In this document: piece after piece, positions 14,562 through 23,175 of the stretch
How positions within the stretch are numbered: position 1 is the first letter of the stretch
How the letters are laid out: the number at the start of each line of letters is the position of its first letter
Assembly: GCA_023431185.1 (NCBI GenBank)
Contig: JAEYXS010000118.1
Span: 1-30,302 of the forward strand
DNA from: Verrucomicrobiota bacterium
GTDB taxonomy: Bacteria; Verrucomicrobiota; Verrucomicrobiia; Limisphaerales; JAEYXS01
Reading direction: 5' to 3'
Length of the DNA stretch: 30,302 nucleotides
Notes under the pieces: generated by a model
What the model was told of the DNA's origin: nothing
Databases searched by the model: none
What the model saw: only the letters and a program-made list of their open reading frames with translations
Position numbers and translations under genes: made by a program

Positions 14562-15683
14562 ATGCGTATACCGGTTGCCGGACCTTGGATCACTCAACGA
14601 GAAATCGATTACGTCGCCGATGCCGCGGCGAATGCTTGGTACGCTCAGGCAAACATGTACTATCAGCGTTTTGAAAAAGCCTTCGCTGAATACGTCGGCG
14701 TCAAACACGCCATCTGCCTCCCCTCCTGCACCTCGGCCATCCATCTTTCATTGCTCGCCCTGAAGATCGGCCCCGGCGATGAAGTCATCGTGCCGGACGC
14801 CACGTGGATCGCTTCCGCTGCACCGATCACTTATGTGGGCGCGACGACGGTTTTTGCGGACGTCGATCCGGCCACTTGGTGCCTCTGCCCCAAAGCCTTT
14901 GCCGCCAAAATCACCCCAAAGACCAAAGCGGTCATTCCGGTGAACCTATACGGCAGCATGGTCGACTGGCCGGAAATCCGTAAAATCGCCGCCCAGCATG
15001 GCATCGCGGTCATCGAGGATGCTGCCGAATCCATCGGCTCTGAGTTTCAAGGCCAGCGTTCCGGCAGTTTTGGCGATACCGGCGTCTTCAGTTTCCACGG
15101 CTCCAAGACTCTTACCACTGGTGAAGGGGGCATGCTGGTAACCAGTTCCGATGAGCTCAAGGACCGCGTTCTTTTCCTGCGCGATCATGGCCGGCCCAGC
15201 GGAGACAAATTGTTTTACAACACGGAAGTCGCCTGGAAGTATAAGATGAGTTCCCTGCAGGCCGCCATGGGACTTGCCCAGTTGGAACGCATCGAAGAAC
15301 TCGTCACTCGCAAACGGGAAATCTTCCAATGGTATGCGGAACAACTCACTGGCCTGCCCGGCATCACGTTGAATGCCGAACCTGCTGGCACACGCAATAG
15401 TTACTGGATGTCCACCATCGTGTGGGATGAACGCCATGCCTTGGACAAGCTCGAGGTTATGAAAAAGTTGGATGAGGCAGGCATGGATAGCCGCCCGTTC
15501 TTCCATCCCCTCAGCAGCCTCCCGGCATATCGGGAACAGCCGCAGGCAGTGGTGGCCCGCGAGCAAAACAAAGTCGCCTACGCCATCGGAACGCGCGGGA
15601 TCAACCTCCCCTCCGCGATGTGTCTCACCAAAGAACAAGTTGACCGCGTGTGCCAGACAGTTCGAACCATCTTTAAGACCTAG
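14562..15683 (+). CDS. DegT/DnrJ/EryC1/StrS-family sugar aminotransferase
   Basis: This 373-residue PLP enzyme is predicted to transaminate a keto-sugar nucleotide. The family landmarks are present: the substrate-side SCTSAIHL, Asp153 in VIEDAAESIG to hold the pyridine ring, and the Schiff-base lysine Lys182 in FSFHGSKTLTTGEGG. The C-terminal part with MDSRPFFHPLSSLP is typical of perosamine-synthase-like members. The ATG at 14562 is preferred over the in-frame TTG at 14553. It follows the acetyltransferase by 15 bases. A 4-amino-4,6-dideoxysugar made from a CDP-4-keto-6-deoxysugar is a reasonable guess, but the sugar is not determined. Confidence 0.92.
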   Translation: MRIPVAGPWITQREIDYVADAAANAWYAQANMYYQRFEKAFAEYVGVKHAICLPSCTSAIHLSLLALKIGPGDEVIVPDATWIASAAPITYVGATTVFADVDPATWCLCPKAFAAKITPKTKAVIPVNLYGSMVDWPEIRKIAAQHGIAVIEDAAESIGSEFQGQRSGSFGDTGVFSFHGSKTLTTGEGGMLVTSSDELKDRVLFLRDHGRPSGDKLFYNTEVAWKYKMSSLQAAMGLAQLERIEELVTRKREIFQWYAEQLTGLPGITLNAEPAGTRNSYWMSTIVWDERHALDKLEVMKKLDEAGMDSRPFFHPLSSLPAYREQPQAVVAREQNKVAYAIGTRGINLPSAMCLTKEQVDRVCQTVRTIFKT

Positions 15684-15698
15684 GCCAGCAAATCTGTC

Positions 15699-16994
15699 AT
15701 GCAACCGACCTTTTCCATCGTCATTCCCACCCGCAACCGGCCGGAGACGTTGATCCATGCTGTCCGTACCTGTCTCACGGATCCGGAGAATGACTATCAG
15801 GTCATCGTATTCGATAACGCCACCAATCCGCCCATTACCCGCGAGCTGCTGGGCATCACTGACCCGCGCATGGTGATCCACCGTTCCGAGGAAACCTTGC
15901 CCATGATCAACTCATGGGAAACCGCCGTCTCCTACGCCACCGGGAAGTATGTGATCTTGGTGGGCGACGATGACGGCCTGATCCCGTCCACCCTCTCAGT
16001 ACTCCGTCCTCTGATCGAGAAATACCCGGGCAAGCCAATCCGCTGGGCACGTGCCTCTTATCATTGGCCCACCCATCCGGTGGAGATCAAGCGGGACACG
16101 CTCAAAATACCCCTTTCTAACGAAGGTTATATCCTCGATGCCAAAGCTGTGATCAAGGCTGTGGCTGAGGTCCGCATCCCGCACTTCATCGTGCCCATGC
16201 TGTATAATGCCGCCATCCCGCAAGCCATCATCCAAGAGATCAAGAAACGGTGCGGCAGGCTTTTTCTGGGCCCTTCACCCGATGTCACCTCGGGCATAGC
16301 CGCAGCTTATATCGCCGGCACCTTTGTCAGCTTGGAAACACCGCTTTCTATTGGCGGCACCTCCGGGAAAAGCAACGGCCTGGTCTGCACTACGACAGCC
16401 AACTTGGATGACCTGAAGAAGAAATCGGCCGTGGCCAGCGAGTACCTGAAACTAAGTGACAAATGTGGCTATCCGTATCCGCATCCCAAGCTGCCCAAAA
16501 TATCCCTGCCTTCGGTCGTGCGGGCTGATTCTTTCCTCTACACCAAGCAGGCCCTGTTTGCCCATGACCACCAGCTCAGCTTCAACTTCCAGCAGTTGGT
16601 CAACCGTTGCTGGCAAGAAATCCATGAGAAACCGGAGGCTGAACATCAGCACCTGATGGCACAGCTTAAAAAATATGTGGAGGAAAACCCGGGACTGACC
16701 CTGCCTCAAACACGCATGCCCCAGCCGAAATCAACCCTGCCTTCAGGCATGCAGCGTCCATCTCCGCGCGGATATGATGAAAGCGAGCGTCTGCTGTGCC
16801 TCGACACTTCGAATTTCGGGATCACCGATGTGTCCGCCGCCAGCCAGCTTTGCGAAAAAATACTCGCTTACAACAATCGCGGATTTCGCCTCCAGATCAA
16901 AACCCCGCAGCAAAAGCTGAAAGGTTCCGGGCGCAGATTTCTGGCTGACTTGGTCCGCCGCCGTGAGCTGCCCCATTTCATCGACTGCGACTGA
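15699..16994 (+). CDS. Family 2-like glycosyltransferase with long C-terminal extension
   Basis: This 431-residue protein starts with a GT-A domain: FSIVIPTRNRPETL (5-18), VIVFDNATNP (35-44) and the metal-binding VGDDDG (88-93). The catalytic region is short, and after about residue 230 the sequence no longer looks like a standard GT2 enzyme. The rest is rich in Pro, Lys and Gln and of unknown role, perhaps acceptor binding or contact with partner proteins. It begins 15 bases after the aminotransferase and ends 10 bases before the GT4 gene. Donor and linkage are unknown. Confidence 0.82.
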   Translation: MQPTFSIVIPTRNRPETLIHAVRTCLTDPENDYQVIVFDNATNPPITRELLGITDPRMVIHRSEETLPMINSWETAVSYATGKYVILVGDDDGLIPSTLSVLRPLIEKYPGKPIRWARASYHWPTHPVEIKRDTLKIPLSNEGYILDAKAVIKAVAEVRIPHFIVPMLYNAAIPQAIIQEIKKRCGRLFLGPSPDVTSGIAAAYIAGTFVSLETPLSIGGTSGKSNGLVCTTTANLDDLKKKSAVASEYLKLSDKCGYPYPHPKLPKISLPSVVRADSFLYTKQALFAHDHQLSFNFQQLVNRCWQEIHEKPEAEHQHLMAQLKKYVEENPGLTLPQTRMPQPKSTLPSGMQRPSPRGYDESERLLCLDTSNFGITDVSAASQLCEKILAYNNRGFRLQIKTPQQKLKGSGRRFLADLVRRRELPHFIDCD

Positions 16995-17004
16995 ACCGGC
17001 CCCC

Positions 17005-18180
17005 ATGCGCATCGCCATCGTATCCACTCTTTACCCGCCAGAAGACGGTGGCGGGATCGCCACGTATTGCCGTCACCTGGCCGAAAGCCTGGCCAGCCAG
17101 GGACACCACGTCCGCATCATCTGCCGCACCCAGGACCAAGAGCGGGTGGATCACTTGAACGGTGTTGAAGTCCATCGTTTCCGGCAACGCTATCTGCCTC
17201 TAGTCGAAAATCGCTTTCCGGGCCTGGCTTGGAGTTGGTTTGTCCGGCAAACGCTCATCCGGTGGCAAAACACTTCCGGTCTGGATGCCGTGGAATTCTC
17301 CAACTGGGAGGGTGTCGGGCTGATGACTTCGATCCTACCGCGTCAATTTCCGGTCATCACCCGGCTCGTCACTCCTTACTTTGAGTCCCTGAACATCTCG
17401 GCCACCATGGAGTTGAAAAGCGCTGATCGCTTTATCTGTGGTATGGAGCAAAAGGCCGTCCAATACAGTGACCGGCTCATCACCTCCACCCGGCATCACG
17501 CCGTGATGATGGCAGGAAATTATCACTTGGATGCGGACGCGATCACCGTCATTCCCCTGGGGATCGAACTGCCCCCCCTGCCTGAAACACCTGCGCCTGC
17601 GCCAGCCAAGCCCGAGCTCGATGTCCTCTATGTCAGCCGGCTGGAGCTGCGCAAAGGTACGCTTACCTTGCTCGAAGCCATCCCTAGAGTATTACAGCAA
17701 ATGCCTGGCGTCCGATTCACGTTCATCGGCCAAGACCGTCCGCACGCCCCCGGCAAACGCCTGTTCAAGGAATATTTTCAACAGACCTGGCCAGAACACA
17801 CCGCGCAGGTGAAGTTCCTGGGCTTCCAGCCGGAGGCCACCGTAGAAGCAGCCTATGCCAGTTGCGATCTCTTTGTCGTGCCATCGAAGTATGAATCGTT
17901 CGGGCTCATCTACGTGGAAGCGATGGCCCGCGGAAAGCCGGTGATCGGATGCACAAGCGGGGGCATACCGGAAGTCATCAAACATCCTGAAGCGGGTTTG
18001 GTGATACCCCCGGACGATCCGGAAAAACTGGCTCAGAGCATTCTCCAACTGGCAAACGACGAAGGCCTGCGCGAACAGATGGGTAAAAACGCCAGGCGCT
18101 GGACGGAAGATAAATTTGACAAAGCCCAGATGGCGGCCAATACCCTCAAAGCTTACCAAGCTGCGGGGTCAGACCGGTGA
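17005..18180 (+). CDS. Family 4 glycosyltransferase
   Basis: This 391-residue GT-B enzyme is predicted to retain anomeric configuration while transferring a sugar to the growing glycan. The N-terminal domain opens with MRIAIVSTLYPPEDGGG and a glycine-rich loop. The C-terminal domain has VLYVSRLELRKGTLTLLEA, the E-x7-E pair Glu297/Glu305 in KYESFGLIYVEAMARGKPV, and a TSGGIPEVI stretch. The frame is open to 16963 inside the preceding gene, but the family N-terminus matches the ATG at 17005. It is the last gene of the plus operon and meets the opposing beta-barrel gene tail to tail with a three-base gap and no visible terminator. Confidence 0.93.
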   Translation: MRIAIVSTLYPPEDGGGIATYCRHLAESLASQGHHVRIICRTQDQERVDHLNGVEVHRFRQRYLPLVENRFPGLAWSWFVRQTLIRWQNTSGLDAVEFSNWEGVGLMTSILPRQFPVITRLVTPYFESLNISATMELKSADRFICGMEQKAVQYSDRLITSTRHHAVMMAGNYHLDADAITVIPLGIELPPLPETPAPAPAKPELDVLYVSRLELRKGTLTLLEAIPRVLQQMPGVRFTFIGQDRPHAPGKRLFKEYFQQTWPEHTAQVKFLGFQPEATVEAAYASCDLFVVPSKYESFGLIYVEAMARGKPVIGCTSGGIPEVIKHPEAGLVIPPDDPEKLAQSILQLANDEGLREQMGKNARRWTEDKFDKAQMAANTLKAYQAAGSDR

Positions 18181-18183
18181 GGC

Positions 18184-19863
18184 TTAGAAAGATCTGATCA
18201 AACTGATCCCGACCAGATTTTCATAGTAATCCTGCCCTACAGCCTCGGAGTCCCGCTTCTGGAACTGGTAAACAAATGTTCCGTGCAGTTTGGCGGATAT
18301 CTCTGCAGAGTAAAGCAAGCGCAACGTCGATTTGGTCGCATCTGGCGTCGCCGGATTCCTATAATCCGTGATGGTGTGGAAGGCCATGAAACTCACGGTG
18401 CCATACTGGGCCAGATCCCAATTCAGATAAGTTCCGAAAACATCCTCTTCCACAAAGGTATTTTTGGTGTCCAAGTCACCAAACTTATTGTGGGCGTAAT
18501 AAAAACCGCCGGTCAGGTAAGGCCCGAGGATTTGCGCGATCTGGTAATTGTACGTCTCGCGCAATTGCCGGTCAGGTTCCGTGACCGCCCGATAATAGCT
18601 AGCTGATTGCCGTGTGTAGGGACCGGCATCATGTGTCAACGCCAGCAACCAAATGGTAGAAGTTGAATCTCTATTGTCGCTCCAGACATAGCCAGCTTCG
18701 CCCAAAAACTCCAATTGGTCGGTTATCGGACCTTTGATGCCACCAATCAACTCTTGGTCCCAGCCATCTACCGTGCTATAGGTGGAAGCACGATACTGGA
18801 CATAGGGCTTAAACCGCAAATTCTCACGCACGGACTCCAACCGGGCGGTAAAAACATCACGGTCATAATCTGGCAGCAAGACCCCATTTACCGTGGAACT
18901 TGAGTTATACCAGACGTTCTCGTGGATATAAGAAACCGTGGCCCGGCTCACGGTCGGCACCAACCGTGTCGCAATCACACCGACCCGGTTGACATAATCC
19001 AGCGCCGAGGCATCGAAGCTGCTGGACGAATTGGTATCATCACGGTAACCACCGGAAGCACTGGCTGAAGGCGTGTATGTCTGATTACGCCCAGCAAATG
19101 ATCGTTCACTGCGAAAAGTTTCCCCATCGTAGAGGTCCAGAAAATCTCCCTCACCCAGGCGGTAAAGTGAATTGTTTCTGATCTCAAAATTATCGAACAC
19201 GGTGAAATCCCAGCCCATCAACTTGAAATCATACGAGATCTGCGTCCGGAATAGGGTGTTGCCGTTCAAGGCGAATTTGGCAAAAGGATCTACGATACCG
19301 AAGCCATTGACGCCAAAACGATTCTCAAAAGGAAGATAAACCAAATCACCCTCAACCCCGAACTGCAACCCGTCGTTCAACTGGTAAAGCGCACGCACCC
19401 CCAAAGCCAAAGAACCCGTCACATCACTTTTGCGGTTATTCTCGGTAAGATTGACATTATCACTATACAACAATGAGCCCCGCAGACTCTTAATGTCCAA
19501 ATAGAAACCACCGATCTTCAGCTCAGCATCTTCCGGGCGGAAGCCACGATTCACTGGCGTATTTACTCCCGGTGAAAGATTAAATGGTCCAATGCCCACC
19601 GATCCGCGGCCCGGTCCGAGCTTGGGATTAGCCCCTATCCCCGCATCAAAATTGCGGAAATAATTCTCGTAGGGAGCGCCCGGATCCGCAACATATTGCG
19701 AAGCCTTCACTTCACCCGCCAGTGCGGCCGCACCGATGTCGGGTGCCGTACCGAGCTTAATCTCCTCGTTGGTCTGAGCCGCCGAATTGCATGCCAACCC
19801 AAGGCAGGCAGAGAGCACCCCAGCTGGTGCGTAACGGGTCACCAACCGCTTGGAGTCGCTCAT
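18184..19863 (-). CDS. Outer-membrane beta-barrel protein
   Basis: This protein (559 residues from the chosen start) is predicted to sit in the outer membrane. A signal peptide covers about the first 30 residues (APAGVLSACLGLACNSAAQ-TNEE), and a Gly/Asn/Pro-rich stretch precedes a long run of alternating polar and hydrophobic strands. The chain ends in GISLIRSF, with the final Phe expected for insertion by the BAM complex. The frame can be read from a GTG at 19899, but the ATG at 19863 places the signal peptide at the N-terminus. No specific family is recognised. Beta-barrels in polysaccharide loci can serve as export pores or anchors, but this is inference from location. Confidence 0.82.
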   Translation of the reverse strand: MSDSKRLVTRYAPAGVLSACLGLACNSAAQTNEEIKLGTAPDIGAAALAGEVKASQYVADPGAPYENYFRNFDAGIGANPKLGPGRGSVGIGPFNLSPGVNTPVNRGFRPEDAELKIGGFYLDIKSLRGSLLYSDNVNLTENNRKSDVTGSLALGVRALYQLNDGLQFGVEGDLVYLPFENRFGVNGFGIVDPFAKFALNGNTLFRTQISYDFKLMGWDFTVFDNFEIRNNSLYRLGEGDFLDLYDGETFRSERSFAGRNQTYTPSASASGGYRDDTNSSSSFDASALDYVNRVGVIATRLVPTVSRATVSYIHENVWYNSSSTVNGVLLPDYDRDVFTARLESVRENLRFKPYVQYRASTYSTVDGWDQELIGGIKGPITDQLEFLGEAGYVWSDNRDSTSTIWLLALTHDAGPYTRQSASYYRAVTEPDRQLRETYNYQIAQILGPYLTGGFYYAHNKFGDLDTKNTFVEEDVFGTYLNWDLAQYGTVSFMAFHTITDYRNPATPDATKSTLRLLYSAEISAKLHGTFVYQFQKRDSEAVGQDYYENLVGISLIRSF

Positions 19864-19916
19864 ATTTGGCTTTGCCGTGAAACCTTTGGCTTTATCCACA
19901 ATAAACCTTCGGTCAT

Positions 19917-19930
19917 GCCCCTAAAGGGGC
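19917..19930 (-). promoter_or_regulatory. Small GC hairpin in the beta-barrel gene leader
   Basis: GCCCC-TAAA-GGGGC forms a five-base stem with a four-base loop, 53 bases upstream of the ATG at 19863. It is not followed by a T run on either strand, so it is not a standard terminator. It may be part of a folded leader. Confidence 0.35.
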
Positions 19931-20072
19931 CGATAAAATCATGCCTGATCTCCGCTAGTAAGTCAGAGCATCAGATAACAGTGTCCCAAACCGCGCGGCA
20001 TGATGCCAGCAACTCCGCCGCAGTCCAGCAAAAAGACAGTAATCATTGTCCATCACTCAGCCACTTCGGTTG

Positions 20073-20102
20073 TTGCAACCACAAGAATTGCAACCACAAA
20101 GA
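20073..20102. repeat. Two tandem 15-base repeats
   Basis: TTGCAACCACAAGAA is followed directly by TTGCAACCACAAAGA; the first twelve bases are identical. The pair lies four bases beyond the stop of the methyltransferase gene. It is too short to assign a role; a protein-binding site or a replication-slippage duplication are both possible. Confidence 0.7.
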
Positions 20103-20106
20103 CAAT

Positions 20107-21117
20107 CTACTGCTGACTCCGCCGCCCCCGGCCTTCCACCCCATTATATCCGTGATGCACCTCGATCTCCTGCAGTCCCGCCTTTTCAAACCAAGCCTGC
20201 AGGGTTTCCCGGGTCTGCGGGTAATCGTAAACGGGTGATAACATGTCGAAACTGTCTAAAATTGCCCACTCCTTGAGCATCGGCTCGGGCAAATCGAATA
20301 CTCCCCGGTAGTCAGCGATCACCATCCGCCAGTTCAGCCAGCGACCGATCTTGGGAATCTTGTTGATCACCCGGGCGATCGGCCACATGAAATTGATATA
20401 CGCGGTCACCCGCCTATAAAGCACTTCCGGGGGCCAACCACGGACAAAGGGTCGCACCATATACTTCGAGGGAATCAACCGGCCAATCCGGCCCTTCAAC
20501 GAGTCGTTGCGCTTGTAAACATCCACGGTCAGACGCCCCCCCGGCTTCAGGTATCGGGGCAACGTCAAAAAGGACTTTTCGGGGTCTGGCGTATGCTGTA
20601 ACACCCCTATGCACAAGACTTTGTCAAAACTTCCCTCCCGGAACGGCATCTGATAAAGGTCTCCTTGGACGACCAGCAAGTTCTCATGCCCCCCGTTGGA
20701 ACCATAGTTGGCATCCACGGCATAACTGTAATCCATGGACACCACCATCGCACCAGTCTTTAAGGCCTGCTCGGTAAAGCGGCCGGAACCGCTGCCTACC
20801 TCCAACAGGAGTTCACCTGCCAAGTCCCGAGGCCACTTGGTCTCGTTGAAGAAACGAGTTTCCGAAATTTTTGTCCCGCTATGACTGTCGTACTGGGTCC
20901 GGGCATGCTTGGTCCATTCCAGCCCAAAACCGCTGGCATAGTTCTCCGAAGGCACGAATCTGGGAATGGATTTGGTGACCGGATAGTTCTGGCCACAAGC
21001 CGGACAGCCCAGCTCCCCCTCCCTTAGCCGCCCACCCTCAACCTGCTTGCTGGCAACAAGTTCCAATTGAACTTTGCATTTGGGGCAAACGAGATATTGG
21101 AGGTGGTCGATTTTCAC
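20107..21117 (-). CDS. Class I SAM-dependent methyltransferase with N-terminal zinc ribbon
   Basis: This 336-residue protein combines a Trm112-like zinc ribbon (Cys11, Cys14, Cys38, Cys41) with a class I methyltransferase domain. Motif I is LLEVGSGSGRF at about 104-114, followed by VVQGDLYQMPF and the conserved VLQHTPDPEKSF. A Lys/Arg-rich, partly hydrophobic insertion near residues 200-265 could touch the membrane. Methyltransferases of this architecture are common in polysaccharide clusters, where they methylate sugars or lipid-linked intermediates. The substrate here is unknown. It is transcribed with the GT-C and GT2 genes upstream on the same strand. Confidence 0.87.
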   Translation of the reverse strand: MKIDHLQYLVCPKCKVQLELVASKQVEGGRLREGELGCPACGQNYPVTKSIPRFVPSENYASGFGLEWTKHARTQYDSHSGTKISETRFFNETKWPRDLAGELLLEVGSGSGRFTEQALKTGAMVVSMDYSYAVDANYGSNGGHENLLVVQGDLYQMPFREGSFDKVLCIGVLQHTPDPEKSFLTLPRYLKPGGRLTVDVYKRNDSLKGRIGRLIPSKYMVRPFVRGWPPEVLYRRVTAYINFMWPIARVINKIPKIGRWLNWRMVIADYRGVFDLPEPMLKEWAILDSFDMLSPVYDYPQTRETLQAWFEKAGLQEIEVHHGYNGVEGRGRRSQQ

Positions 21118-21234
21118 TGGCGGTTGGTATCCACGAAAGAAAGTGTCAAAGAGGGCTCAATAAAGGCAGTTTAAAAACAATCCCATACTCGGTTGAATTC
21201 TGCGTTCAGGCCTGAAAACTGACAGCGGTTGGCT

Positions 21235-21501
21235 TTACTTCTGCCGGTTCTTTTTCCAGATGAAGAGATCGGGATAATGCTCAAGTCGGAAGGAGAAGGG
21301 CAAATAGACCAGAACGCCGATAACCGGCACGAAAACCACAAACAAAGTCCACAGCGCGGCGGAAGTCTTGTGTTTGGAGTGCATCCAGATGCTGTGCACG
21401 GCGCAGACGACCAGCAAAACCCACGCCACGGCCATGCCAAAACCGACCCAAAAATCGAACTTGATCGCATCTAAACTAAATCTGCCCAAAATCTCACTCA
21501 T
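21235..21501 (-). CDS. Small membrane protein with PLDc_N-like segment
   Basis: This short protein (about 88 residues from the Met at 21501; 105 if the ATG at 21552 is used) has two hydrophobic segments. The second half, VCAVHSIWMHSKHKTSAALWTLFVVFVPVIGVLVYLPF, resembles the N-terminal membrane domain of cardiolipin synthases (PLDc_N). No phospholipase catalytic domain follows, so it is a stand-alone membrane module. The C-terminus is basic (WKKNRQK). It sits between the methyltransferase and the GT-C glycosyltransferase on the same strand. Function unknown. Confidence 0.7.
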   Translation of the reverse strand: MSEILGRFSLDAIKFDFWVGFGMAVAWVLLVVCAVHSIWMHSKHKTSAALWTLFVVFVPVIGVLVYLPFSFRLEHYPDLFIWKKNRQK

Positions 21502-21569
21502 GAACGGCAAGTAAGCAGGAATCTCAGTCGTTTGTCCAGTGTTAGAAAACACCGCAACCGGAGAGCCCG

Positions 21570-23144
21570 CTATGGATTGGCCGCAGGCCGCACCATATAA
21601 AGCAGCACCTTGTCATCACTGGCTGGCAACTTTTCCATCGCGATGAGTTCGGTAACTTCAGCGATCTTGGGATGGTAGGGACGATCAGTCTCCAAGAACC
21701 AGACCAATACCGCTTGGGACGCACTCAGCTTGGCCTCCAATATCTTCATTTCATTTTCATAGCGGGCTTCAGGTGCCATCGTAAAAGAATTGAATTTGGA
21801 TGGAATGGAATCGCATCTCCTGCTCATCAGTTGTTCAATGACTTCGGGCTTGTTCGAGACCAACACAATAGCCTCCGGCACTTCCTGAAGATATTTCAAA
21901 GCAGCGGACTCCAAATTCTTTTTCGATCCAATGCCGACCCCATGAACTGAGTAATGCCTGATTGTCTTCACTCCCTTGAGAGCCTGCCCCGCAAACCAGA
22001 TGCACAAGAAGGTAATGATCGCACAGTAAAATCCCCGGTTGGAAAAACGGACCCTGCACAATCTCCCGATCAGGAACGTGAGCATTACAACATGCACGGG
22101 AAACAACAACCGATAGTCAAACGGTGTAATGTAGTAGATCCAGACGACAGTGACAAAAAGAAGGAACAAATATGCTATTGCTGAGGCCGCAAGATAGTTG
22201 CTCATCGCTTCTTCATCCATCCCGCCATTTGCCAGCGTCTGCAACCAACGGATGAGACGAATGACACAATAGACTATCAATGCCACGGCGATCATCCAGC
22301 CGATTTGCGGCAAGGCAAAACGGTATGGCAGAAACCAAGAGGCAAACGTCACCCCAAAGTCATGCCAGTGGTCTTCTCCCGGCCAATGAAACGCTAACGC
22401 TCGCGTTCCAGAAGGACGAATGATTAATTTGGCAAGGATGATGAGAAAACCGGCAGCGAAAGCATACAGCATTGTCTCCTGCCACCGGGACCGTCCCTTT
22501 TTCCTGCTCGCGAGAAACACCCATAGGACGGATGCTCCCAAAAAGAATAATCCCGTATGCCGGGATAGTGTCGCCAGCCCCAACACCAACCCGCCCGCAC
22601 ACATCTGCACGGAAGACATCCGCGCATGCGCACGCTGCAATATCAAAATGCCACCTGTCAATAGAGTGATAAACAGGAGTTCCGACAAAACGAAGGATGA
22701 AAGCCGGAGAAAATCGTCCGCCAGGATAAACCCCGACAAACCCAAAAGCACATAGGCATGCGAAAACATGCGTTGGCCGTTTTGAATCTCCTTTTGGCAT
22801 ATTTGATGCAAAAAGAACACGGTAAGGCCTGCACAAATGATGTTCAGCCAACGCGCCCCGGTCTCCAAATCGCCGAATATCTTTCCCATCAAAGCCAGCG
22901 CCCAAGGATAGAGTGGAGGAAAATGGCCGGTTGAATCCACGCCCGCCAAAAGGCCATCATCCATCGCGCGCTTGGCGGTTGCCAAGTAGAACCGCGAGTC
23001 GGTACTGATCCCGATATTGGACGCCGTAATGAGGTAGACCACCAAGCAGGCCAGCAATGAAAGCAGCACCCCCATCACCAGCCCCAAACGCGCTTCGTGC
23101 TTTTGAAACAGTTTCTCAAAATCGGCAAACCAGTGATTTGACAT
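21570..23144 (-). CDS. GT-C membrane glycosyltransferase (family 39-like)
   Basis: This 524-residue protein has about ten hydrophobic segments and the layout of polyprenyl-phosphate-sugar-dependent transferases (PMT/ArnT type). The first periplasmic loop after membrane segment 1 contains STDSRFYLATAKRAMDDG and HFPPLYPW, matching the acidic catalytic loop and following Pro-rich motif of the family. A soluble periplasmic domain occupies the last 120 or so residues. It probably moves a sugar from a polyprenyl carrier to a lipid, glycan or protein on the periplasmic side. The DPM1-like GT2 gene just upstream would make such a donor. Confidence 0.85.
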   Translation of the reverse strand: MSNHWFADFEKLFQKHEARLGLVMGVLLSLLACLVVYLITASNIGISTDSRFYLATAKRAMDDGLLAGVDSTGHFPPLYPWALALMGKIFGDLETGARWLNIICAGLTVFFLHQICQKEIQNGQRMFSHAYVLLGLSGFILADDFLRLSSFVLSELLFITLLTGGILILQRAHARMSSVQMCAGGLVLGLATLSRHTGLFFLGASVLWVFLASRKKGRSRWQETMLYAFAAGFLIILAKLIIRPSGTRALAFHWPGEDHWHDFGVTFASWFLPYRFALPQIGWMIAVALIVYCVIRLIRWLQTLANGGMDEEAMSNYLAASAIAYLFLLFVTVVWIYYITPFDYRLLFPVHVVMLTFLIGRLCRVRFSNRGFYCAIITFLCIWFAGQALKGVKTIRHYSVHGVGIGSKKNLESAALKYLQEVPEAIVLVSNKPEVIEQLMSRRCDSIPSKFNSFTMAPEARYENEMKILEAKLSASQAVLVWFLETDRPYHPKIAEVTELIAMEKLPASDDKVLLYMVRPAANP

Positions 23145-23175
23145 AGAACTATCCAGCTTCGGATTTCGACCGCTG

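Larger units (their letters stand above)
19864..20106 (-). other. Leader and spacer upstream of the beta-barrel gene
   Basis: No gene is seen here. On the minus strand it holds a tandem 15-base repeat, the GGCAT-G-ATGCC palindrome (19997-20007), a GC-rich hairpin (19917-19930) and a purine-rich stretch with two AAAGCCAAA copies just before the ATG. A structured 5' leader is possible. No known riboswitch could be matched. Confidence 0.4.

Noticed and set aside
14946..15881. 311-residue open frame on the minus strand opposite the aminotransferase
   Set aside because: The aminotransferase on the plus strand has all catalytic residues; the reverse frame has no domain and crosses into the next gene.
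19864..19905. Possible cyclic-di-GMP (GEMM) riboswitch suggested by CACGGCAAAGCC on the minus strand
   Set aside because: Only one short core-like word is present. The partner GGCAAACC segment, the GNRA-capped stem and the second stem of the GEMM motif could not be found.
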